A stretch of DNA of 16,665 nt from Opitutales bacterium (GTDB lineage: Bacteria; Verrucomicrobiota; Verrucomicrobiia; Opitutales; Opitutaceae), in contig JAJFLS010000058.1 in NCBI GenBank assembly GCA_021772595.1, positions 1-16,665 of the forward strand, read 5' to 3'. Numbering within the stretch: position 1 is the first letter of the stretch; each line of letters starts with the position of its first letter. The position numbers and the translations under genes were made by a program. Positions 1-5,867 of the stretch are shown here, in pieces. Below the pieces are notes generated by a model. The model did not search any database. It saw nothing but the letters and a program-made list of their open reading frames with translations, and was not told where the DNA came from.

Positions 1-12
1 CGGTTCGCCGAT

Positions 13-40
13 TGTAGGAGCCTGCTTGCAGGCTCCTACA
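13..40. repeat. 28-base palindromic REP-like element, family A (symmetrical form)
   Basis: Two 13-base arms, TGTAGGAGCCTGC and its exact complement, are separated by TT. The GTAG head followed by a GC-rich hairpin with a TT centre is the layout of REP sequences mobilised by RAYT (REP-associated tyrosine) transposases, where a GTAG or similar tetranucleotide sits at the hairpin foot. It lies about 60 bases past the purA stop in purA's direction. No T-run follows on either strand, so it is not a standard intrinsic terminator, although it may protect or end the transcript. Full-length asymmetric relatives occur at 1847-1870 and 1976-1999. Confidence 0.8.
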
Positions 41-93
41 TTTGAAAAAGCACCTAAAGTCGACTTGCAAACGCGGCACGCCGAGACGTCGTT

Positions 94-106
94 GCCCTAC
101 CTTAAA
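94..106. repeat. 13-base fragment of family B repeat overlapping the purA stop codon
   Basis: GCCCTACCTTAAA here is identical to 1964-1976, where it forms the head of the family B repeat (GGTAGGGC on the minus strand). The purA stop codon (TAA on the minus strand, 104-102) lies inside the match. The bases further into the spacer (about 70-93) can form a weak hairpin but do not match the other copies, so this is a fragment or a diverged member. Thirteen bases could match by chance, but the position next to a family A palindrome makes common origin plausible. Confidence 0.45.
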
Positions 107-1658
107 CTGGCCGATCGAATACCAGCAGTTCGCGTGTCTCGGGAATGTCCTTGATGATCTGGGCAGGCATCGGGCCGACGCCGAGATAGCGTAGATTAGG
201 AAGCTCGTCCGGACATTCTTCTCCATGGAATGCCGCGTCGATGACGCTGCGGACCATTCCGGCTACGTAGGCTTTGGCTTCTGTTGGCAATTCCGCGAAA
301 GAGCGCGCGTGCGAGATGTCTTCGGTCCAGCCCGCGTATTCTTGGTAGATTGGCGAAAGCGTTTTTCTCAGGGCGTCGTTGCGGGGGACGCTGTAATAGC
401 GTTTGCCGGACGCGTCTTCGTAGGCGACGCAAATTTTGAGATTCCCTTCCCAGCCGTCTCCTTGGCCGAGGGCGTCGATCTTGTTGATCATCAGATCGTC
501 GAATCCGCCGTAGCGTAGCGTGTCCGCTTTTTCAACCGCGTCGTACCAGCCGACCATGCGCTGTCGTCCGGTGGAAGTGCCGAACTCGAGTTTCTTGAGG
601 CGATCGAAGAGGGGATGTGGCTCATCGACCTGAGTTAGAAAGACGTGCGTTCCGACTTTTGTGTCGTAGGCTTTGGCGACTCCGAACACGTGTAGCGGCT
701 GGACGGGTACGCAAGCGGAATTGAAGAACTCTGGAGCGTAGGTGTGCGAGGCGGAAACGTTGGGCGAGAACCCCTGGCGCTTGTCGAGCCAATAGGCCTG
801 GCCGTATTCGCCGATGACATACTTGCCTGCGTTTTCGGCATCGCGGACGATGTTGCGCACGTCGCCGATGCGATCGCGAAGCTGTTGGCCAGCGTCCCAA
901 TAGACATCGACGAGCTCGTTGATGTTTAGCGTGAAAGGAGCGTCGCCTTTGAAGCGAGTGAAATCGAAGTCGCTTGCGGAAAACAGTCCCGCCTCGGTGG
1001 ACTCGGCGTTAGCGCGCGTCTCGGCCTGAGTGAGGGTTTCGAACAATCCATTCCACTGGTCTTCGGTCACGCGGCAAACGTGTTGGATTATGCGACAGGC
1101 GCGGTCGGCCTTTTGGGAGAGCTTTTCTGCGTAGGCTTCTTTTTCGTAAAGAAAGTCACAGTAGAAAATCTGAAACTGCCCGACTTCGTCCTGATAGGAA
1201 GGAGTGATGCCTCGACCAGTGCTTCCGCGCGGCTCTTCGTTGATGACGTTGACGCGATACGTTTCCCAAGCGAGATCGAGCAATCGGTGGGTCAGGTCGG
1301 AAACCATCGTGCGCTCGTCGATGGCTAGCCGCTCGGTCACGCGGTAGCCCTTGGCGTCGACAGGCTTCAGTTCCCAAAGGAACTTGCGCGGATCGGCGAC
1401 CACGCCCGTGCCGATGGCGAGATGCGTGACGGATTGATCGACGACGCCTGCCGGGAGGAGATTGAGTTTGAGCCCGCCTGCGGTGTGGCCCGAATTCGCG
1501 CCGCCGTTAATCTTGATGACGACATCTACAGGATTGGCTTCGCCGGTGCTGGAGCGCAGCTCTTCGACCACTTCGGAGATGAGACGGCCTTTACCTTCGT
1601 CGCCCATGCTAATGCCGCAATCGGCGATGAGTCTGCTTTTGAAATCTGAGAGAGCCAT
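102..1658 (-). CDS. purA: Adenylosuccinate synthetase, long divergent form
   Basis: Joins IMP and aspartate using GTP to give adenylosuccinate, the first committed step from IMP to AMP; cytosolic. Visible motifs, counted from the ATG at 1658 (518 residues): GDEGKG at 19-24 with catalytic Asp20 and Lys23, NGGANSGHT with catalytic His58, GSTGRG at 145-150, Gln287 in EYGQA, STGR at 362-365, and the guanine-specificity NKID at 392-395. The reading frame is open for 38 more codons upstream, but that part has no family similarity, and MALSDFKSRLI leads directly into the P-loop-like motif. The family is usually about 430 residues. The excess comprises about 10 residues before His58, about 45 between the GRG loop and Gln287, and about 25 at the C-terminus. 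The usual EGAQG reads EYGQA. Because Asp20 is kept, this is not the phage PurZ type, in which that Asp is replaced. No clear Shine-Dalgarno is visible. Confidence 0.92.
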   Translation of the reverse strand: MALSDFKSRLIADCGISMGDEGKGRLISEVVEELRSSTGEANPVDVVIKINGGANSGHTAGGLKLNLLPAGVVDQSVTHLAIGTGVVADPRKFLWELKPVDAKGYRVTERLAIDERTMVSDLTHRLLDLAWETYRVNVINEEPRGSTGRGITPSYQDEVGQFQIFYCDFLYEKEAYAEKLSQKADRACRIIQHVCRVTEDQWNGLFETLTQAETRANAESTEAGLFSASDFDFTRFKGDAPFTLNINELVDVYWDAGQQLRDRIGDVRNIVRDAENAGKYVIGEYGQAYWLDKRQGFSPNVSASHTYAPEFFNSACVPVQPLHVFGVAKAYDTKVGTHVFLTQVDEPHPLFDRLKKLEFGTSTGRQRMVGWYDAVEKADTLRYGGFDDLMINKIDALGQGDGWEGNLKICVAYEDASGKRYYSVPRNDALRKTLSPIYQEYAGWTEDISHARSFAELPTEAKAYVAGMVRSVIDAAFHGEECPDELPNLRYLGVGPMPAQIIKDIPETRELLVFDRPV

Positions 1659-1692
1659 TGTATGGAAATTCTTAAAAGTGTAACGCGCGCGG

Positions 1693-1714
1693 CTCGAATC
1701 CCGCTCGGATCGAG
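1693..1714. promoter_or_regulatory. Short inverted repeat in the purA leader, possible operator
   Basis: CTCGAATCC and GGATCGAG flank a 5-base centre and pair as 8 base pairs with one bulged A. It lies 35-56 bases upstream of the purA start, a suitable place for an operator or leader hairpin. No known purine regulator site is recognised. In GC-rich DNA a match of this size can arise by chance. Confidence 0.25.
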
Positions 1715-1846
1715 ACACGCAAAGGGGAGAAGATGCCCGCTCGTCGCCCCAAGATCCAGCAAAAGAGAGCAAGCGTTCTCAATGGTTGCGCCCCGCGCAA
1801 GAGGAGGTTGAGGAAGATAGTTCTGGCAAGTTCGATTATTTGGAAT

Positions 1847-1999
1847 TGTAGGAGCCTGCTTGCAGGCGATTATATTGTGATCTTTAAATTGGTAGGGCTG
1901 CTTATCCCTCAGCAGCCGAGCTGGTGGATCTTCTCCGATGCTGATCCCGCATGCGCGGGATCAGCCCTACCTTAAATCGCCTGCAAGCAGGCTCCTACA
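1847..1999. repeat. Nested composite REP-like element (A-B-B'-A')
   Basis: This fills most of the 444-base gap between the divergent purA and the DUF2092-like gene. The outer arms are a 24-base family A repeat at 1847-1870 and its exact reverse complement at 1976-1999. The inner arms are family B heads, GGTAGGGCTG at 1891-1900 and its complement at 1962-1971. Each inner arm runs into its own hairpin: GGCTGCT/AGCAGCC (1896-1902 with 1911-1917) and GCTGATCCCGC/GCGGGATCAGC (1940-1950 with 1955-1965). Both families have a GTAG tetranucleotide at the hairpin foot with the heads facing outward, as in paired REP elements. No transposase gene is in the window. The rest of the gap (1659-1846, 2000-2102) holds only the purA leader and no recognised signal. 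Confidence 0.8.
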
Positions 2000-2102
2000 T
2001 TAGAATTGCTGAAGATCGCCGTTGCGTTTTCAAATGATTTTTCTGAATCCAGTTTAGGTGGGGATAACGAAGTAGTCTAGCGGGTGGTTTCGGGTCCCCG
2101 TT

Positions 2103-3008
2103 TTGCCTGCGTGGTTTTTCCATTCATTGCGTAATTCAATCGCGATTGCGTTGATTTCCTCGGCACTCGCGGAACCGCCTCGGGAAGCTGAAGCCGTGGG
2201 AATTCAAAAAGACGCTTCGGATGAGTCACGCGAGAACGATCCAGAAGCAGTCGCGATATTTGAAGACATGCTCAAGGCGTATAGCCGGATGAAAACATTC
2301 CAGAGCATTGGCAAGCTGGAAAGTCGAACGATGCCAGATCCTGGTTGGAAGGTCGATGAGAGGGGTGACCTGATAGGCGGCGATTCGTTTGTATGGGAGT
2401 TGCCATTTAAGGTCGTGTTTAGAGCCCCGGATGAGCTGAAAGTCACTTGGAAGGAGAGAGGCGAATTCGGTAACGATTCTGTCGAGGTGCTGTTTTCGCG
2501 TGAGAGACAATACTACCTCTATAGCGAGCGGTATCGGAAATGCGTTGTGTTCGATTCACTGAAAGGCGCGCTTGTGGATTCATCGGTTTCCCCGAGCTTT
2601 CAATCAATAGCCCAGCCGTATTTGCTGGCGGGCGCTTATAATGATTCATGGAGAGCGGTGCTCGAAGAAAAAGGTCTGACTTACGAAGGTATAGAAAGTG
2701 TTGGCGGGAATCCCTGTCACAAGCTTGAAGGAAAATTCCCTACCGCCGGAACTATCTGGATTGACTACGACTCATTCGCGCTTGTCCAAACATTGAATAC
2801 AAGTTTACAGAAAAAGCCGCCTGTTGTGATATCGGGCAAGCCGCCAAGGAATTGGATCCCGAAACCGAAATCTCCAATAGCGCTAATCGAAAAGCGTTTC
2901 ATCGAAGATAGAGTAACCTATAAGTTAATAGAAATAGGGAATCCGATAGATGATGAAGAGGTGGATTTCGAACTACCATCCAACATCCGAATAATTCATG
3001 CGGAGTGA
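2103..3008 (+). CDS. Exported protein resembling the DUF2092/LolA-like fold
   Basis: A 301-residue protein read from a TTG. The N-terminus, with Arg10 followed by NSIAIALISSALA and then EPP, reads as a Sec signal peptide cut after about residue 23. A second TTG at 2127 would give a more conventional signal starting just before that Arg; neither start has a convincing ribosome binding site. The mature part begins with a helix-like stretch (AIFEDMLKAYSRMKTFQS) followed by alternating strands. GNPCHKLEG and GTIWIDYDSFALVQ resemble the later strands of predicted periplasmic DUF2092 proteins, relatives of the LolA/LolB lipid-binding fold. Family assignment is by pattern only and the ligand is unknown. 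It stands alone: divergent from purA behind the composite repeat and convergent with guaB. Confidence 0.7.
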   Translation: MPAWFFHSLRNSIAIALISSALAEPPREAEAVGIQKDASDESRENDPEAVAIFEDMLKAYSRMKTFQSIGKLESRTMPDPGWKVDERGDLIGGDSFVWELPFKVVFRAPDELKVTWKERGEFGNDSVEVLFSRERQYYLYSERYRKCVVFDSLKGALVDSSVSPSFQSIAQPYLLAGAYNDSWRAVLEEKGLTYEGIESVGGNPCHKLEGKFPTAGTIWIDYDSFALVQTLNTSLQKKPPVVISGKPPRNWIPKPKSPIALIEKRFIEDRVTYKLIEIGNPIDDEEVDFELPSNIRIIHAE

Positions 3009-3076
3009 TTCGACTATTTATTGGATACTCTCTGAAGGGTGTGACTAATAAGTCGCAAATCATCCTTCATATTCGT

Positions 3077-3156
3077 TGCAAGGTCGGCGCTTGCGCCGCA
3101 CCGTGTAGGGAAATTAGACTCGGCTTTCGCGGTACGGCGCAAGCGCCGACCCTGCA
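3077..3156. repeat. Inverted pair of family C palindromic repeats between convergent genes
   Basis: Two 27-base arms (3077-3103 and 3130-3156) are inverted copies with two mismatches, separated by 26 bases. Each arm is itself a hairpin, CGGCGC-TT-GCGCCG, or AA at the centre in the opposite orientation, with flanking GGT/ACC pairs offset by one bulged base. A bulged GC-rich hairpin in inverted pairs is the typical REP doublet (REPIN) layout. It occupies most of the 188-base gap between the 3' ends of the DUF2092-like gene and guaB, so it may influence both transcript ends, although it has no T-run. Confidence 0.8.
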
Positions 3157-3196
3157 GAATGGACTAAATTGTTGAATGAGCTAACAGGTATGGCGG

Positions 3197-4765
3197 CTAT
3201 CCTCGTTTTGCTACTTCGATGACGTCGTGTGGGGCGGATTCTTTCATGCCGGCTGGGCTGACGCGGACGAAGCGGGCTTTCTGTTTGAGCTCGGTCAAGT
3301 CTTTAGCTCCGTTGTAGCCCATTCCGGATTGGAGGCCGCCGGCCATTTCGGCGAGCATGTTCACGACTGAGCCGCGCACTTCTTTCATCCCCTCGATCCC
3401 TTCAGCAGTGAGCTTGCGTGCTGTATCCGTTTTTTTGTGACCGTAGCGGGCGGCGGAGCCTTTTTCCATGGCGCTGAGGCTGCCCATGCCTCGGTATTGC
3501 TTGTAGAGTTTGTTGTTGATCTCGACGATGTCGCCGGGGGCTTCGCGGCTGCCGGCGAGGAGGCCGCCGAGCATGACAGAGTCTGCGAGCGTGAGGGCTT
3601 TGACGATGTCGCCGGATTTGGTGATGCCGCCATCAGCAATTATTCGAACGCCTTTTTTGGCCGCGCCTTTGGCTGCGGAGTAGAGCGCGGATAGCTGTGG
3701 GATGCCTACTCCGGCGACGATGCGGGTTGTGCAAATCGATCCGGGGCCTTGTCCGACTTTTATCGAGTTGGCGCCGCATTCGGCGAGGTACTCGACTCCC
3801 TGGGCGGAGGTTACGTTGCCCGCGATGATCGTGAGGTCGGCGAACTCGCTGCGGAGAAGCTTGACGACTTGTCCGATGCCGGAGCTGTGTCCGTGAGCCG
3901 CGGATACGGCGATCGCGTCGACTTTTTCCGCGTGCAAGTTGGAAACGTGCTCGAGGATGGCATCTTTGTCCAGGGTGCCATCTTTTTTCCAGACGGTTGA
4001 AATCGCGGCGCCGACAAGGAGGCGAAAGTCGGAGTCGCGGGCGGGTTTGAGAACACTTTGCTTTTCGGAGAGGATGCGCTCGATGTCGGAGATGCTGACA
4101 AGGCCTTTGAGTCGGTCGTTGTCGTCGACGACGAGAAGCTTGTTGATTCCGAGGTGATTGCTGAAAAATTTGTCGGCGACTTCGATGGGGTTGGGCTTGA
4201 TCTCGTCTTCCTTGAGCGTGAGAACTTTGTCGGCACCATCCATCGCGTCGCAGACTTTGATGTTGCTATAGCGGGATTTGACTACGCGGCTGCTGAGCAG
4301 GCCGACGAGTTTTCCGTCGGACTCGGTGACGGGGAAGGTGAGAAACTGGTATCCTTTTTCTTCTATGAGTTCGAGGACGTCGCCGATGAAAATGTCTGGC
4401 GGGACGGTGATCGGGTTGGGGAGAAGGCCGTTGATGTGGTACTTTACGCGAGTGACTTGGGAGACTTGTTCCCGGTAAGGCATGTTGTAATGGATGATGC
4501 CCATGCCTCCGTGAGTCGCCATGGCGATTGCCATCTCGGACTCTGTCACGGTGTCCATGTCCGAAGAGACGATTGGAATGTTGAGGGAGATGCGCTCGGA
4601 CAGGGAAGTCGCTAGATCGGCGTCTCTGGGGAGAATCTCGCTGTAGTTGGTGGCGAGGGAGACGTCGTCGTAGGTGAGGGCGGATTCTCGCTGGGCGGCG
4701 AAGAACGCATCGGCGTTCTGGTAGAAATCGTTTTCGTTGAAGTCTTTTGTACCGGGATTGGCCAT
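3197..4765 (-). CDS. guaB: Inosine-5'-monophosphate dehydrogenase
   Basis: Oxidises IMP to XMP with NAD+, the committed step to GMP; cytosolic. The protein has 522 residues. The N-terminal barrel half includes ALTYDDVSL (29-37) and IVSSDMDTVTE (65-75). Two CBS domains span about 115-235. The second barrel half carries the catalytic-loop motif GPGSICTTR with Cys345, ADGGITKSGD (377-386), YRGMGSLSAM (424-433) and flap residues Arg440-Tyr441, ending in the EGIEG region. The CBS domains, the Arg-Tyr flap and the length argue for IMPDH over GMP reductase. At 288 a Ser (VSAAHGHS) replaces the Asp that is near-invariant in the family (IDSSHGHS in E. coli). The ATG at 4765 has no Shine-Dalgarno. The gene is convergent with the DUF2092-like gene and divergent from menC. 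Confidence 0.96.
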   Translation of the reverse strand: MANPGTKDFNENDFYQNADAFFAAQRESALTYDDVSLATNYSEILPRDADLATSLSERISLNIPIVSSDMDTVTESEMAIAMATHGGMGIIHYNMPYREQVSQVTRVKYHINGLLPNPITVPPDIFIGDVLELIEEKGYQFLTFPVTESDGKLVGLLSSRVVKSRYSNIKVCDAMDGADKVLTLKEDEIKPNPIEVADKFFSNHLGINKLLVVDDNDRLKGLVSISDIERILSEKQSVLKPARDSDFRLLVGAAISTVWKKDGTLDKDAILEHVSNLHAEKVDAIAVSAAHGHSSGIGQVVKLLRSEFADLTIIAGNVTSAQGVEYLAECGANSIKVGQGPGSICTTRIVAGVGIPQLSALYSAAKGAAKKGVRIIADGGITKSGDIVKALTLADSVMLGGLLAGSREAPGDIVEINNKLYKQYRGMGSLSAMEKGSAARYGHKKTDTARKLTAEGIEGMKEVRGSVVNMLAEMAGGLQSGMGYNGAKDLTELKQKARFVRVSPAGMKESAPHDVIEVAKRG

Positions 4766-4770
4766 GATCC

Positions 4771-4799
4771 GGCATAGAGAGTCTGAAATTCGGAATCAA
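4771..4799 (-). promoter_or_regulatory. Possible guaB promoter placing the start at or near the ATG
   Basis: On the minus strand TTGATT (4799-4794) and TATGCC (4776-4771) are separated by exactly 17 bases. They match the sigma-70 consensus at 4 of 6 and 3 of 6 positions. The -10 box ends only five bases before the guaB ATG, so transcription would begin at or next to the start codon and give a leaderless message, consistent with the missing Shine-Dalgarno. The match is weak and the spacing is the main argument. Confidence 0.3.
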
Positions 4800-4865
4800 G
4801 TGTTTTGCGTAGATGGACGGAAAAAAGGTGGCCTATTCGCGAACCGGTGGATTGAGTCGCAACCC

Positions 4866-5867
4866 ATGGTTGAGTTCGAGTACAAGGCCTATCGGCGGAC
4901 TTTCGCGAAGAAATACCAAACGGCTTCGGACTCGTTCGAAAAGCGGCTGGGGGTTCTGATTCGGCTGAGAGATGCAGATGGACGGGTCGGTTTTGGGGAG
5001 GCGGCGCCGATCGAGTCTTTCGGGTCGGAGACGATTGTTTCGGCCTTGGCAGCATGCTTGGAACTGAGAGGAAAGTTTGAATACGAAACGGTTCGCGAAT
5101 CGCTGTCGGCTTATCCCTGTCTTCGATTCGGAATCGAATTCGCGCTGGAAATGATGGGGGACGATTCTTTTCCGAAATCGGTTTCCGAGCCGTGGCCGGT
5201 TTGCGGATTGATTCCGGAATTGGAAGACCTGGAGCGGGTGGAACGCCTCTTGGAAGAGGGCTATCGCTGTCTGAAATTTAAGATCGGGAAAGACGCGTTG
5301 TTGAAGGAACGTCAGGCGCTGGACCGAATCGTGGGGCTGACAAGCGGCGAGATTCCCATTCGTCTGGACGCGAATGGCGGGCTGGATTTGAACGCGGCGC
5401 GGGAGTGGCTGGAGTTCTTAGCGGATCTACCGGTGGAGTTTCTGGAGCAGCCGATGGGTAAGGGGAGCGAGGATACGATGATTCGGTTGAGCCATGACTA
5501 TCCGACGGCGCTGGCGCTTGACGAATCGGTTTGCTCGGTCGACGATTTGAAGCGATGGCGGGATCAGCATTGGCCAGGCGTGTTCGTGATCAAGCCGTCG
5601 CTTTCGGGAGGCTATCGAGAGCTGATTGACGAGTTGAAGGAGGGGGATGCGAGTCGGCTGGTTTTTTCCAGCGCGCTTGAAACAATGGTCGGGGCGACGG
5701 CGGCGATTTCGGTGGGGCTTGAAGTCGCGGAGGGAAGTCGTTCGTTAGGGTTTGGAGTGGAATCTCTTTTTTCAGATCGGAACGCCGGACTTTTTTTGGG
5801 ACCTTTCTTGCAACGGTCGGGGCTGCCGGACAGAAATGATTTTGAAGCGTTGTGGAACCGGATCTAG
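4866..5867 (+). CDS. menC: o-Succinylbenzoate synthase (enolase superfamily)
   Basis: Dehydrates SHCHC to o-succinylbenzoate in menaquinone synthesis. The protein has 333 residues from the ATG at 4866. An upstream in-frame TTG at 4737 would add 43 unrelated residues and run into the guaB coding region, so it was rejected. Enolase-superfamily residues are in order: KFK with Lys137 and catalytic Lys139, metal ligands Asp168 (RLDANGG), Glu194 (FLEQP) and Asp219 (ALDES), and catalytic Lys243 (VIKPSLSGG). The N-terminal capping domain has GFGEAAPI. Length and the menE partner favour MenC over related epimerases or muconate enzymes. The stop overlaps the menE start. The other men genes (menF, D, H, B, A) are not in the window. 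No clear Shine-Dalgarno is seen. Confidence 0.88.
   Translation: MVEFEYKAYRRTFAKKYQTASDSFEKRLGVLIRLRDADGRVGFGEAAPIESFGSETIVSALAACLELRGKFEYETVRESLSAYPCLRFGIEFALEMMGDDSFPKSVSEPWPVCGLIPELEDLERVERLLEEGYRCLKFKIGKDALLKERQALDRIVGLTSGEIPIRLDANGGLDLNAAREWLEFLADLPVEFLEQPMGKGSEDTMIRLSHDYPTALALDESVCSVDDLKRWRDQHWPGVFVIKPSLSGGYRELIDELKEGDASRLVFSSALETMVGATAAISVGLEVAEGSRSLGFGVESLFSDRNAGLFLGPFLQRSGLPDRNDFEALWNRI

Noticed and set aside
102..1658. PurZ-type 2-aminoadenylosuccinate synthetase (Z-genome phage enzyme)
   Set aside because: The catalytic Asp of GDEGKG is retained, whereas PurZ replaces it, and no phage genes are nearby.
1659..1772. 38-codon N-terminal extension of PurA
   Set aside because: The frame is open, but the added residues have no family similarity and MALSDFKSRLI at 1658 starts just where PurA proteins normally begin.
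1733..1975. 80-codon reading frame upstream of purA
   Set aside because: Much of it is translation of the REP-like composite and it resembles no protein.
13..3156. CRISPR array
   Set aside because: The repeats are palindromic, inverted and irregularly spaced; there are no regular direct repeats with unique spacers and no cas genes.
4058..4615. 185-codon plus-strand frame opposite guaB
   Set aside because: A shadow of guaB codon structure; the guaB frame is unambiguous along its full length.
3197..4765. GMP reductase instead of IMP dehydrogenase
   Set aside because: The two CBS domains, the Arg-Tyr flap and the full 522-residue length fit IMPDH.
4737..4865. 43-codon N-terminal extension of MenC from a TTG
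   Set aside because: It overlaps the guaB coding region and has no MenC similarity; the ATG at 4866 gives the normal length.
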